From an uncultured Chlamydiae bacterium (GTDB lineage Bacteria; Chlamydiota; Chlamydiia; Chlamydiales; SM23-39), in NCBI GenBank assembly GCA_903889795.1, contig CAISYW010000064.1, positions 1 to 32,417 on the forward strand: 32,417 nt of DNA, in the 5' to 3' direction. Below, one piece after another: positions 23,199 to 32,411 of the stretch; positions within the stretch are counted from its first letter, which is position 1, and every line of letters starts with the position of its first letter. The translations under genes were made by a program, and so were the position numbers. The notes below the pieces were generated by a model. That model saw only the letters and a list, made by a program, of their open reading frames with translations, ran no database searches and was not told the DNA's origin.

Positions 23199-23822
23199 CT
23201 ATTTTTTCATAAACGATTCGAATGCCGATTCGAGCGCGCGCCATTGATTTTCGAGTTGAGCATTGATAATTCCTGCTTCAGTCTCGATGATGCAGCCGCC
23301 GGGTTCGATATCGGATCTTTCCTGGAGCGAGAAGCTGTCGAGATGCTCAAATATCTTTTTAATTCTTGCCCGATCTTTTTCCAGTGATTCGAGATCTTCT
23401 CGATTTACATAAAGGACAATCTTGCGATGCTGCGTCACGGGTTTTAGTGCGGTGATGACAATGTCGACGATGCGGTCGGAATGCAGCTTAAGCTCTTCGC
23501 CAACGATTTTACGCGCTGCTTTGAGAGCTAACGGAAGAATTTTTTTGTGGACCTCTTCGCGGATCTCTTTGAGTTCGTGATCGAGGGATATGATATGGCT
23601 ATTCAGAGATTTGAGACCTTCCTGAAAGCCTTCTTGAAAAGCCGCCTCTTTGATCTTTTCCGCTTCTGCGAGAGCGGCTCGTTTATATTCGAGCTCTTCG
23701 ATCTTGACTGTTTTCAGGATTTCGTCGGCTGTTTGCAAAATAGAGCATTCCGACGCGGGAATGATTTTTTGGTTGGGAGCGATGTAAACATCTTTTTGCG
23801 AAAGCAGGGTAAAGAATTTCAT
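23199..23822 (-). CDS. sctL: Type III secretion stator protein SctL (YscL/FliH family)
   Basis: The 207-aa product has a charged helical middle (EYKRAALAEAEKIKEAAFQE, then GFQEGLKSLNSHIISLDHEL) and a globular C-terminal part. The latter contains LPLALKAARKIVGEELKLHS and ERSDIEPGGCIIETEAGII, the usual FliH/YscL end. It links the SctN ATPase to the cytoplasmic sorting platform and regulates it. The ATG overlaps the stop of the upstream SctK-like gene (ATGA). Position corresponds to CT561 in C. trachomatis. Confidence 0.9.
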   Translation of the reverse strand: MKFFTLLSQKDVYIAPNQKIIPASECSILQTADEILKTVKIEELEYKRAALAEAEKIKEAAFQEGFQEGLKSLNSHIISLDHELKEIREEVHKKILPLALKAARKIVGEELKLHSDRIVDIVITALKPVTQHRKIVLYVNREDLESLEKDRARIKKIFEHLDSFSLQERSDIEPGGCIIETEAGIINAQLENQWRALESAFESFMKK

Positions 23823-24673
23823 AAATCATGTTCCAATAGTTCTTCGACTTGCCGCACTGCTGTGTCTACAGAAGATCCGTTTTTTTCGCGCTCGCACAGC
23901 TTAAATAGAGCGCTGCCCCGTCCGATGTCGAGCAGATGGCATACATACCACGCCAGTGATGGGTCTTGTCCCGAAAGAGCCATGCCGAGGCGGGAGAGAC
24001 CTTTTTTGTGTAAAAGATGGCGCAGGGAATCTTCATTTCCGTCCCATCGATCAAGGCCGATTTTCGGCGGCGGACTCACTTCATGTTTGGCTGCCGTGAG
24101 TTTGAGAAACCGGCGTTGCTTCTCTGAGAGGTAACTGTAAATTTTCTTTAGGATTTTTGTCTCGACAATTTGCCGGATTTCCACAGAGAGGTCGTGCATC
24201 GCGATGAAATCGATCAGAGTAATGAGCTGCGTTTTCGTAAGGTTCAGGATCTTGTTGAGAGGCGAAGGGGGAAGGTAGGCAATGGGAATGAGGCGGTCGT
24301 GCGGGCCTAGCAAGCTGTCCAATAATACTTGCCTGAGATAGGAGCGGCCCATGACGGAAATATCAATTTTTGCCATTTTGCATGGGATTTCTGAAGCGAG
24401 GGCGCGCGCGGCTGATTCATCCAAAACAGCAAGAAATTGTGACTGTTCCGGCAAGGAATAGGATTTCAGTGTGGGTAAAAACCAGGACCAATGCACCTTT
24501 TCAAGCATTTTTTCATAGCCATTGCTCTCGATTGGCGGCGTTTGAGCAAGGGGAAGAAGAGTTTTGATGCTCTCGCGTTCGTTATCAGGTAAAAAATGGA
24601 GCAGGCGCTCCTGTTTTTCCGCCTGTAGCCGACTTAGAAAAGAGCTCAGAATGATATCGACGGCAGAGCGCAT
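23819..24673 (-). CDS. SctK-like type III secretion sorting-platform protein (CT560-type)
   Basis: The 284-aa product shows no motif that I can name with certainty. It begins MRSAVDIILSSFLSRLQAEK and is a soluble, largely helical protein with no signal or membrane segment. The assignment rests on position: in Chlamydia the gene between sctJ and sctL (CT560) encodes a poorly conserved protein proposed as the SctK adaptor that connects the sorting platform to the inner ring. Its 10-bp gap from sctJ and 4-bp overlap with sctL make it a member of the same operon. Confidence 0.65.
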   Translation of the reverse strand: MRSAVDIILSSFLSRLQAEKQERLLHFLPDNERESIKTLLPLAQTPPIESNGYEKMLEKVHWSWFLPTLKSYSLPEQSQFLAVLDESAARALASEIPCKMAKIDISVMGRSYLRQVLLDSLLGPHDRLIPIAYLPPSPLNKILNLTKTQLITLIDFIAMHDLSVEIRQIVETKILKKIYSYLSEKQRRFLKLTAAKHEVSPPPKIGLDRWDGNEDSLRHLLHKKGLSRLGMALSGQDPSLAWYVCHLLDIGRGSALFKLCEREKNGSSVDTAVRQVEELLEHDL

Positions 24674-24683
24674 GGCATCTCAT

Positions 24684-25532
24684 TTATGAAAGCGGAGTTT
24701 CGTCACTCTTTTTCTTTATGAAAATCTGTGGATAAAAGCGATACACCAGCCATCCTAAAGCGCCGCCCATCAACAAGAGAAGAACGATCATAGAGAAGAA
24801 AACCACTCTAAAACGACTCAATGATGCTTTGGTCATGACAATTGACCAGATGCTTACATACGTTTGCTGATAATTTCTGCCGCTGATGGCTTCCTGGTCG
24901 GGTTGGAGCGAAATATCGGCGAAACGCGAGCGGTCGGAGATGACAGCGACATTGTCATATTCGAGCCCATTGATACTGCCTGAGAGTAGACGTTTGATTT
25001 TGGTTTCAATATGGCTGTTGGGATCTTCCAGCACGCCTTGATGCTTCACATAGACGGCGGCGGTTGTTTTCTGTGGGGTCGTTCCCGGAATTGTTTCAAC
25101 AGGAGGAAATGAAATTTGGACATCGGCGTCAAGAACACCGTCGATTTTTCGAATGGTATTGCAAATTTGTTCTGCCAGTCCGGCGTTGTAACGGATGTTC
25201 TCTTCCCGCTCAGTGGACATAAGACCGCCACCGGCGAAGAGTTTTAACAAGTTAGTTCCCTGGATGCGGGGCAACCCGTAGCGAGTCAAGAGTGCCATCG
25301 CTTCGGTCGTTCGTCCGGCTTCCACCGTGATGCTGTATTGATTGACAGGCCCGCCGCCGCCTACTCCTGCAACGGCTTGGACTTTTTGAGCTTCGATTCC
25401 TTTCGATGCCAGGAAGACGATGATTTCATTGGCATCGCGCTCTTCGACGTTATTGACGATCGCGCGATTTCCCTCGCAAGCAGCGAATAAAAGGAGGCTG
25501 AGGATTGATAATGTTCGAAGAAATGTGCGCAT
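24684..25532 (-). CDS. sctJ: Type III secretion inner-ring lipoprotein SctJ (YscJ/PrgK family)
   Basis: This is a 282-aa lipoprotein. Its signal has the lipobox LLFAAC (Cys18-19 region). The YscJ ring-building domains follow: NEIIVFLASKGIEAQ, the linker with AGRTTEAMALLTRYGLPR, then EELISRTIRK-like EQICNTIRKIDGVLDADVQI and AAVYVKHQG. A single C-terminal transmembrane helix (FFSMIVLLLLMGGALGWLVY) precedes a basic tail. I chose the ATG at 25532, which follows GAGGA by 6 bases. A second ATG at 25544 has no Shine-Dalgarno. It is shorter than C. trachomatis CdsJ (about 326 aa). It heads the minus-strand T3SS run. Confidence 0.93.
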   Translation of the reverse strand: MRTFLRTLSILSLLLFAACEGNRAIVNNVEERDANEIIVFLASKGIEAQKVQAVAGVGGGGPVNQYSITVEAGRTTEAMALLTRYGLPRIQGTNLLKLFAGGGLMSTEREENIRYNAGLAEQICNTIRKIDGVLDADVQISFPPVETIPGTTPQKTTAAVYVKHQGVLEDPNSHIETKIKRLLSGSINGLEYDNVAVISDRSRFADISLQPDQEAISGRNYQQTYVSIWSIVMTKASLSRFRVVFFSMIVLLLLMGGALGWLVYRFYPQIFIKKKSDETPLS

Positions 25533-25811
25533 ATTTTTCCTCATTTACGGTGCGATGGGCTGATTATTATCACACCCTTACCTTCTTATATCATCTGGGC
25601 AGTTTGCGCTAAATGAATTTTCTTACAGATTCATTTTCTCAGATGAAAAAGTTGATCCCTTTTGCGTTGCAAAGTCGTTCAAAATGTAGTTAGTGTGTAA
25701 TTTAATTTTGTTAGTAAATAATCGTATTGTTTTGTCGATGAATCTATTTGTTTAATCTTTTTGACAAGATTGAAATTCACGGATATATGTCGGCTTTAGG
25801 AGCAAATGTTC
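25533..25811. other. Divergent intergenic region between T3SS and efflux operons
   Basis: This interval of about 280 bp, AT-rich in its right half, carries promoters for two opposite operons. The rightward one is clear (25761-25789). For the leftward sctJ run only a TATAAG on the minus strand (about 25585) stands out, without a good -35. No operator palindrome was recognised. Confidence 0.5.
25761..25789 (+). promoter_or_regulatory. Promoter of the RND efflux operon
   Basis: TTGACA at 25761-25766 is followed after 17 bases by TATATG at 25784-25789. This is a perfect -35 with a moderate -10. The transcript would start near 25795, just before the AGGAG Shine-Dalgarno at 25798-25802, leaving a very short leader. 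Confidence 0.6.
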
Positions 25812-26963
25812 ATGAATCTTATGAAGTATCGTTTTTTTGTGCTTGGCTATATTTTCATCCTTGCGATTTGTTCCTGCAGCAAAGCCCCGAAACCGGCAGG
25901 GCCTTCGATTGGCGTCATCGCCATGCGCATTGAACCGCAGACAATTCCTGCCGATGTGGAATATGTTGGCGTCGGCGAAAGTTCCCATATCGTTGAACTT
26001 CGTGCGCGGGTTGAGGGGTATTTGCAGTCGATTGATTATCAAGAAGGGGGAGTGGTTCGTACGGGCGATTTGATGTTTGTGATTGATCAACGTCCCTTTA
26101 CCGCTGCTGTAGAAAAGGCCAAAAGCGCTGTAGAGAAACAAAAAGCTCTTTTGTGGAACGCGGAGCAGGTAAAAGGAAGAATGTTCCCTCTCTATCAGCA
26201 AAATGCGGTGAGTCAGCGAGACCTCGATAATGCAATTTCCGATCAATTATCCGCCGAAGCGAATGTGCAAAGCGCAGCCGCGGATCTATACCAAGCCGAA
26301 TTAAACTTAAGCTTCGCTTCTTTGGCCGCGCCAGTGACGGGGTTGGCGGGTCAGGCAAAATATCGTGAAGGCGCTCTGATTTCTCAGGGGGAACAAAGCC
26401 TTCTGACGACGATTTATGTAGTGGATCCGATTTGGATCAATTTTTCTGTGGCAGACAGGGATCTTCTGCAATGGCGTAGGGAAGTCGAGAAAAAGCGGCT
26501 TGAATGGCCTCAGAATATGAATTTCAGGGTTGAAGCAATCCTTTCGGATGGAACGGTTTTGCCAACGGAAGGGTTGATTAATTTTACGAATCCGGCAATT
26601 GAACAAAGCACGGGAACGATGCTGTTCCGCGCTATCTTTTCCAATCCGAATCTTTTACTTTATCCCGGGCAATTTGTCCGAGTGATTCTCAAAGGAGCGA
26701 CACGTCCCAATGCAATATTGGTTCCTCAAACCGCAGTGATCCAAGGACAAAAAGGTCCATTTGTTTTTGTCATTGAACAAGGCAAAGCGGTTTCGCGGAG
26801 CGTGGTGCCCGGAGATTGGTACAAAGATTACTGGATCATCCATGAAGGACTCAAAGCCGGCGATCTCGTTGTCGCTCGTGGAGTGAACAAAATACAAAAT
26901 GGCACTTCTGTGACGATCCAGGAGGTGCTGCCCGGCGTCGCCAAAGAGAAATCGGAAAAATGA
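25812..26963 (+). CDS. RND efflux periplasmic adaptor (HlyD/AcrA family lipoprotein)
   Basis: The 383-aa product is a membrane fusion protein. Its N-terminal lipoprotein-like signal has cysteines at CSCSK. A lipoyl half-motif follows (VELRARVEGYLQSIDYQEGG), then a coiled-coil hairpin (VEKAKSAVEKQKALL to AADLYQAELNL), the second lipoyl half (ASLAAPVTGLAGQAKYREGA) and a beta-barrel domain (LLYPGQFVRVILKG). It bridges the inner-membrane pump and the outer-membrane factor. I chose ATG 25812, which lies 9 bases after AGGAG; ATG 25806 would leave only 3. Its stop overlaps the pump gene by 4 bases. Confidence 0.93.
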   Translation: MNLMKYRFFVLGYIFILAICSCSKAPKPAGPSIGVIAMRIEPQTIPADVEYVGVGESSHIVELRARVEGYLQSIDYQEGGVVRTGDLMFVIDQRPFTAAVEKAKSAVEKQKALLWNAEQVKGRMFPLYQQNAVSQRDLDNAISDQLSAEANVQSAAADLYQAELNLSFASLAAPVTGLAGQAKYREGALISQGEQSLLTTIYVVDPIWINFSVADRDLLQWRREVEKKRLEWPQNMNFRVEAILSDGTVLPTEGLINFTNPAIEQSTGTMLFRAIFSNPNLLLYPGQFVRVILKGATRPNAILVPQTAVIQGQKGPFVFVIEQGKAVSRSVVPGDWYKDYWIIHEGLKAGDLVVARGVNKIQNGTSVTIQEVLPGVAKEKSEK

Positions 26964-29900
26964 TCTCTCGCTTCTTTATTCATCACCCGATTTTTGCGAG
27001 CGTCATCTCTCTGATCATCACGCTTGCCGGGTTATTGGCGATGTACAAGCTTCCCATTGAGCAGTTCCCGAATCTCACTCCTCCGCTGATCCAAGTGAGC
27101 GCCATCTACAATGGCGCGAATGCCGATACGATGGCGAACGATGTGGCTTCCCCTCTGGAGCAGCAAATTATCGGCGCCGAAAACATGATCTACATGTATT
27201 CGCAAAACTCCTCAACGGGAATGATGGCGCTGGACATCTACTTTGCGATTGGAACCGATGCCAATATGGCGCAAGTCAATGTGCAAAATAAGATCAATCA
27301 GGCGATACCTCAGCTGCCGGAATCGGTGCAAAAAGAAGGGATCACGATTACGAAGCAAACGCCCAATATTCTGCTCGTCATCGCATTGCAATCTCCCGAT
27401 GGGCGCTACGACGATACATTCGTAAGTAATTTTGCCAATATCAACGTAGTTAACGATCTGAATTTATTACCGGGGATCAGCCGAATCGCAGTGGTTGGCC
27501 AGCGCAACTTTGCGATGCGCATTTGGCTTCGGCCTGATTTGATGGCTCAGATGGGGATATCTCCAAATGATGTCGTGATGGCGATCCGAGAACAGAATAT
27601 GGACTTTGGACTCGGCCAGTTGGGACAAGAGCCGAATAGCCGGCCCGTGCCGTTGACTGTTCCATTTTCAACACAAGGCCGGCTTTCGACTCCCGAACAA
27701 TTCGAAAACATTATCTTGCGCGCGGATGTAAGCGGCTCGATGGTTCTTTTAAAGGACGTCGCAACCGTCACCCTTGGGGCGCAAGATTATACGGTGAATG
27801 GAAGTTTTGCGGGAAAATCGGCGGTTCTCTTGTTGGCCTATCAAGAATATGGAGCAAACGCGATTCAGGTTTCCAAATCGGTGCATCAGGCCATGGCGCG
27901 GATGGCTAAAAATTTTCCCGAAGGGATTCAATATACGATCACTCATGATGCGACTTTGTTCATCAAAATGTCGATCGAAGAGGTAGTCCGCACCATCTTT
28001 GAGGCGGCCATCCTTGTCATTTTTGTCGTATTTATTTTTTTACAACAATGGCGCGCGACGTTGATTCCTCTGATGGCTCTGATCGTTTCCATCATTGGCA
28101 CATTTGCCGGGATGTATCTCTTGGGATACTCAATTAATACCCTCACTCTGTTCGGTATGGTGTTGGCCATCGGGATCGTTGTTGACGATGCGATCGTAGT
28201 GATCGAAAATGTTGAGAGAAATATGCGCGATCACGCCCTTCCGCCCAAAGAAGCGGCCTTGCAGGCGATGAAAGAAGTGACCGCACCGATCATCGCCATC
28301 GTGTTTGTTTTGTGTGCGGTGTTTATTCCGGTCGCCTTCTTGGGTGGCATTGTCGGTGAACTCTATCGCCAATTTGCCATCACGATGGCCATTGCCGTTT
28401 GCATTTCAGGAATCGTTGCATTAACTCTTAGTCCGGCCATTGCCTCACTTGTTTTAAAACCGCAGATCAAGACTCATGCCTGGGCCGAGCGATTCAATCA
28501 GGGATTTGATTGGATTAAACAGTGGTATCTGCGTGCGACCCGCTATCTTTTAGCCAGGCGATTTGCCGGTTTGTCGGTTTTTGCCGCGCTTCTGTTGGCC
28601 ATTGTCTTTTTATTTATCAAAACTCCAACCAGTTTTGTTCCTAATGAAGATCAGGGCTATTTGATCGCGCTTGCCAATCTGCCCGATGGGGCCAGTTTGG
28701 AAAGAACCGTTCAGATCGATAAAAAAATCGAAGAGATTGCTCTGCTTCATCCGGGCGTCGACCACGTTTTATCGCTAACGGGATTTAGTCTCACTGAGGG
28801 GTTGTATCGGACAACGAGCGGTGCCAATTTCATCGTTTTGAAAGATTGGAAGTTGCGCAAAGATGCGAACTTGCAGGCCGATCAGATCATACAAGATCTA
28901 AATCGCGACTTTGCGGCCTTGCCCGATGCCTCGATCGCCGTCTTCAGCCCGCCGGCAATTCAAGGCCTTGGTACGGTGGGCGGCTTCGAATTTTGGCTGG
29001 AAAATCGCGGGGATAGAGGCAATGAGGCTCTGCAGAAGGCGATTGAAGCGCTTATTGAAAAAGCAAAAGAGCGCCCGGAGCTGCTTCCGCTCCATTCGAC
29101 AGCACAATTTGACAATTTGCAATTCTATATCGACCTCGACCGCATCAAAGCCCGCATGCTTGGGGTTTCGATCAGCGATGTATTTGAAGCTCTCCAAACT
29201 CTCGTTGGAGCGGTCTATGTCAATAATTTTAATAAATTCGGACGCGTTTATCAGGTGATCGTTCAGGCAGATCCCGAATTTCGGGAGAAGCTGACCAATC
29301 TCGGAGATATGTATGTTCGATCTGAGCATGGAAACATGGTCCCACTCAAATCGCTCATTTCCATTCGCCTTTCCAAAGGCGCCAATTTAGTCAGCCGCTT
29401 CAATGAATTTCCCGCGGCTCAATTATTTGGCGGCGCGGCGCGAGGCTATACTTCGGGGCAAGCGATTCAGGCAATGGAAGATATTGCAAAAGAGGTCCTC
29501 CCGTCGGATATCTCTTATGGATGGAGCGGATCGGCCTATCAGGAGATCGCTACCGGCGGAACCTCGACGACTGTTCTTTCAGCGGCTCTTTTGGTGGTTT
29601 TTTTGATCCTTGCCGCTTTGTATGAAAGATGGTCGGCGCCCGTTGTTATTTTATTGGCTGTACCTTTTGGCGTTTTTGGCGCTTTTTGCGCCATTACTCT
29701 CAAGGGAATGTCGAATGATATCTATTTTCAAATAGGCCTGGTCACTCTGATTGCTCTTTCTGCTAAAAACGCTATTTTAATCGTTGAATTCGCCCTCAAA
29801 AAACACAAAGAGGGGCTGACAATTTATAACGCGGCAATCGAAGCGGCCAGTTTGCGTTTTCGAGCGATCGTGATGACGTCGCTTACCTTTATTTTTGGAG

Positions 29901-30049
29901 TCTTGCCCCTCGTAATCAGCTCGGGAGCCGGTGCCGCGAGCCGTCATAGTGTCGGCGTTGGAGTCATGGGCGGAATGATCGCCGCAACGACGTTGGCTCT
30001 TTTTTTCATTCCTTTCTTTTTTACCCTTTTACATCGGGACAAGAGATGA
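26960..30049 (+). CDS. RND multidrug efflux pump, AcrB/HAE1 type
   Basis: The 1029-aa product is a full-length hydrophobe/amphiphile efflux RND transporter with N-terminal FFIHHPIFASVISLIITLAG. The TM4 proton-relay pair sits in GIVVDDAIVVIENVERN (Asp409, Asp410), and the TM10 lysine in SAKNAILIVEFAL (Lys936). The two large periplasmic loops include FVPNEDQGYLIALANLPDGA. It exports drugs, detergents or lipids using the proton gradient. It is the middle gene of an adaptor-pump-outer membrane factor operon with 4-bp overlaps on both sides. No regulator gene is adjacent. Confidence 0.96.
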   Translation: MISRFFIHHPIFASVISLIITLAGLLAMYKLPIEQFPNLTPPLIQVSAIYNGANADTMANDVASPLEQQIIGAENMIYMYSQNSSTGMMALDIYFAIGTDANMAQVNVQNKINQAIPQLPESVQKEGITITKQTPNILLVIALQSPDGRYDDTFVSNFANINVVNDLNLLPGISRIAVVGQRNFAMRIWLRPDLMAQMGISPNDVVMAIREQNMDFGLGQLGQEPNSRPVPLTVPFSTQGRLSTPEQFENIILRADVSGSMVLLKDVATVTLGAQDYTVNGSFAGKSAVLLLAYQEYGANAIQVSKSVHQAMARMAKNFPEGIQYTITHDATLFIKMSIEEVVRTIFEAAILVIFVVFIFLQQWRATLIPLMALIVSIIGTFAGMYLLGYSINTLTLFGMVLAIGIVVDDAIVVIENVERNMRDHALPPKEAALQAMKEVTAPIIAIVFVLCAVFIPVAFLGGIVGELYRQFAITMAIAVCISGIVALTLSPAIASLVLKPQIKTHAWAERFNQGFDWIKQWYLRATRYLLARRFAGLSVFAALLLAIVFLFIKTPTSFVPNEDQGYLIALANLPDGASLERTVQIDKKIEEIALLHPGVDHVLSLTGFSLTEGLYRTTSGANFIVLKDWKLRKDANLQADQIIQDLNRDFAALPDASIAVFSPPAIQGLGTVGGFEFWLENRGDRGNEALQKAIEALIEKAKERPELLPLHSTAQFDNLQFYIDLDRIKARMLGVSISDVFEALQTLVGAVYVNNFNKFGRVYQVIVQADPEFREKLTNLGDMYVRSEHGNMVPLKSLISIRLSKGANLVSRFNEFPAAQLFGGAARGYTSGQAIQAMEDIAKEVLPSDISYGWSGSAYQEIATGGTSTTVLSAALLVVFLILAALYERWSAPVVILLAVPFGVFGAFCAITLKGMSNDIYFQIGLVTLIALSAKNAILIVEFALKKHKEGLTIYNAAIEAASLRFRAIVMTSLTFIFGVLPLVISSGAGAASRHSVGVGVMGGMIAATTLALFFIPFFFTLLHRDKR

Positions 30050-31488
30050 AAAGGGTTTTTGTTCTCTTTCTTCTTTTTACATCCTGCACGCTCTATCCGC
30101 CCTATCATCGCCCTAGCTTTGAGTCCGCTGATGAATGGCGAACGCCTTTGAATACTGACGGCGCTGTCGATATTGGCTGGTGGAAACAATTCGGCGATGA
30201 ATCTCTGAATCATCTGATTGATGAAGCCTTGGCCAATAACCAGGATCTAAAAGTTGCGATCGCTCGCGTCGATGCGTTTCAGGCGCAGCTCGGCATCGTC
30301 CGCTCGCAGCTCTATCCGCAGATTGAACTCGACGGGCAGGGAGATCATCATAAAAATTCAAGTAATAATACGTCTCCTCCTTCTAGCGGCAAACAAATCT
30401 TAAATGCTTTTAATTTCATATTTCACGCTTCATATCTCCTCGATTTGTGGGGCGAGGTCCGCAGTGCCGTGGAGGCGTCTTATCACGATTATCTGGCCTC
30501 TATCGAAGCGCGCCGCATCGTTGTCTTAGCCATCGTCAGCGATGTTGCCAATACCTACGTGCAGCTTCGCCAATTCGATCAGCAGCTCGTCATCGCGAAA
30601 AAGACGGTTGAGGATCGCGCTCGCTATTATTATTTGGCCAAAGTCCGTTTTGATCTCGGCTTGACCTCGGAGATGCCGGTTGAACAAGCCCTCACTGAAA
30701 TCGAAGTTGCTCAAGTGGATGTGGAGAATTTTCAGATTGCCATAGCTCAGACAGAAAATCTCCTGAGCGTTTTGATTGGCAAATCTTCGATCGCCATTGA
30801 CCGAGGAATCCCTCTGGATGGATTGTCGATGCCTCCCGCTGTCCCGAGCTGTCTGCCTTCAGAGATCGTTTCACAGCGACCCGATCTGCGCGCGGCTGAA
30901 CAGCGGCTTATGTCAGCAGGCGCCCAGATTGGCGTTGCCAAGGCTAAGTTTTTCCCGCAGATCTCCTTAACGGGAAACTTCGGGTACGAAAGCATTCAGC
31001 TCAACACTCTTTTAAATAACCAATCCAACATTTGGGAATATGGCGCGAACGTTTTACAAGAAATTTTCACCGGCGGCCGGTTGATAAGCAATCTGCAACT
31101 CACCCAAGCTCAGCAAAGAGAGGCTCTTCATAGTTATCTCTCGACTCTTTTAAATGCTTTCAAAGAAGTCAACGATGCTCTGATCTCGCACAAAATTAAT
31201 CTTGAGTTGGTTGAAACGCAGCGCAAGCGATTGGAGGCAACGCAGAACTATCTTCGCTTATCTAATTTGCTCTATCAAGAGGGGGAAACGGATTATCTGA
31301 CTTTTCTCGACGCCGAAAGACAGTTCTATCGCAGCGAGATTGATTACGAAGAGGCCAAAGGAAACAGTTTTCTCTCTTTAGTTCGGATTTATCAAGCGCT
31401 GGGGGGAGGCTGGGTCTTCGATGCGGATGCTGTTGCGTTGGATCAAGATGGGCGTTGTGAAAAATATAAAGGCGGGGCGATCGACTAA
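30046..31488 (+). CDS. Outer-membrane efflux lipoprotein (NodT/OprM family, TolC-like)
   Basis: The 480-aa product has a lipoprotein signal (MKRVFVLFLLFTSC, then TLYPPYHRP). Two OEP repeats follow, with typical segments WWKQFGDESLNHLIDEALANN, QDLKVAIARVDAFQAQLG and, in the second half, IVSQRPDLRAAEQRLMSAGA, IGVAKAKFFPQISLTGNFGY and LYQEGETDYLTFLDAERQFY. It forms the outer-membrane channel of the tripartite pump. Its ATG overlaps the pump stop (ATGA), and its 3' end overlaps the convergent unknown gene by 4 bp. Confidence 0.94.
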   Translation: MKRVFVLFLLFTSCTLYPPYHRPSFESADEWRTPLNTDGAVDIGWWKQFGDESLNHLIDEALANNQDLKVAIARVDAFQAQLGIVRSQLYPQIELDGQGDHHKNSSNNTSPPSSGKQILNAFNFIFHASYLLDLWGEVRSAVEASYHDYLASIEARRIVVLAIVSDVANTYVQLRQFDQQLVIAKKTVEDRARYYYLAKVRFDLGLTSEMPVEQALTEIEVAQVDVENFQIAIAQTENLLSVLIGKSSIAIDRGIPLDGLSMPPAVPSCLPSEIVSQRPDLRAAEQRLMSAGAQIGVAKAKFFPQISLTGNFGYESIQLNTLLNNQSNIWEYGANVLQEIFTGGRLISNLQLTQAQQREALHSYLSTLLNAFKEVNDALISHKINLELVETQRKRLEATQNYLRLSNLLYQEGETDYLTFLDAERQFYRSEIDYEEAKGNSFLSLVRIYQALGGGWVFDADAVALDQDGRCEKYKGGAID

Positions 31489-32168
31489 GACCGCCAGAGC
31501 AAAAAGTCTAATAGAGCGCTGCACCCTCTCCGGATCCATCCGCGTTGTTGAATGGTCGCCTGAATAAGCTGTACCTCGTTTTCTGAATGCTGAATCGATT
31601 TCTGCAGCTGTTCGGCAAAAGATTCTTTTTCATGTACAGACCTCTGGCAGACTGAGCACTCTTTTAACGTTTCGCCGAAAGAACATTTATCAAATAAAAA
31701 AGGCTCTTGAAGAGCCCCTTTGTAGAATAATTTTTCTGGGCTATCGATCAGCCTCGTCTGTGTGTAGGATAAATAATCGCGAAGCGCTAGTGGAAATCCT
31801 GGCATTTTTTTGTTTTGTAGAGTCAGTATCGATGTCAAGTGGTTGAGCGCCTTGTTCAGATACTCAGCCTCCAATTGGTATTGTTCTTTTGCATATTGAG
31901 TGCACTGCAGCCACTGGCGCATCCATGGAAGAAGCGCGCACCGGATTTTTAAAACGCTTTTCAGTTCAGAAATAGAGGGGTTGATCGAAAGACGCTTCCT
32001 TGCAAAAATGTCAGACTTCATTGCAAACGCATATGAATAGGAAAAATTAGACAAGACGGATTCTATATCCAGCAATCGCTGGTGCTGATCTTTTTCCAGC
32101 ACGATGATTTTTTCAAGCGATTCGATATCACTTAGTTTAGGCAAAGAAACGACACCAGCTACTGCCAT
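31485..32168 (-). CDS. Unrecognised 227-aa protein
   Basis: I do not recognise this protein. It starts MAVAGVVSLPKLSDIESLEK behind a GAGGA Shine-Dalgarno 7 bases upstream, which supports a real gene. Most of the sequence looks helical with coiled-coil character (KEQYQLEAEYLNKALNHLTS, SFAEQLQKSIQHSENEVQLI). A CSVCQRS pair near residue 170 could bind a metal only if other ligands join. The C-terminus is a short hydrophobic-aromatic tail (CSALLDFLLWRS). No signal peptide or membrane-spanning helix is clear. The gene converges on the efflux operon with a 4-bp overlap. In a chlamydial genome a secreted effector is one possibility, without direct evidence. Confidence 0.65.
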   Translation of the reverse strand: MAVAGVVSLPKLSDIESLEKIIVLEKDQHQRLLDIESVLSNFSYSYAFAMKSDIFARKRLSINPSISELKSVLKIRCALLPWMRQWLQCTQYAKEQYQLEAEYLNKALNHLTSILTLQNKKMPGFPLALRDYLSYTQTRLIDSPEKLFYKGALQEPFLFDKCSFGETLKECSVCQRSVHEKESFAEQLQKSIQHSENEVQLIQATIQQRGWIRRGCSALLDFLLWRS

Positions 32169-32343
32169 ATTAATCCTCGTTGTTGCAATTTCTGTGGGGC
32201 GAACATTTTACAACAAATAAATATTTTGAAGACATCCCCTAGTTTTGCCTCGCTTACGCATTTTGCCACGTTATTTTGAAATCAATCTACTGGGACAATT
32301 GCCAAATCTACCCATGAAATAGTGCCAAATTCCTCGGCATCCC

Positions 32344-32411
32344 GCTCTGTAGCGCCGAGCTTTCCCGCTGCGTTCCGGATTAAAGGAACGACCGATAAGG
32401 CGAAGCAGAGC
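32344..32411. repeat. Inverted-repeat structure at the right edge
   Basis: GCTCTGTAGCGCC at 32344-32356 is nearly complementary to GGCGAAGCAGAGC at 32399-32411 (10 of 13). Within it CGTTCC/GGAACG (around 32371-32390) forms a further 6-bp stem. It may be the edge of a structured RNA or a repeat that continues beyond the window. Confidence 0.35.
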
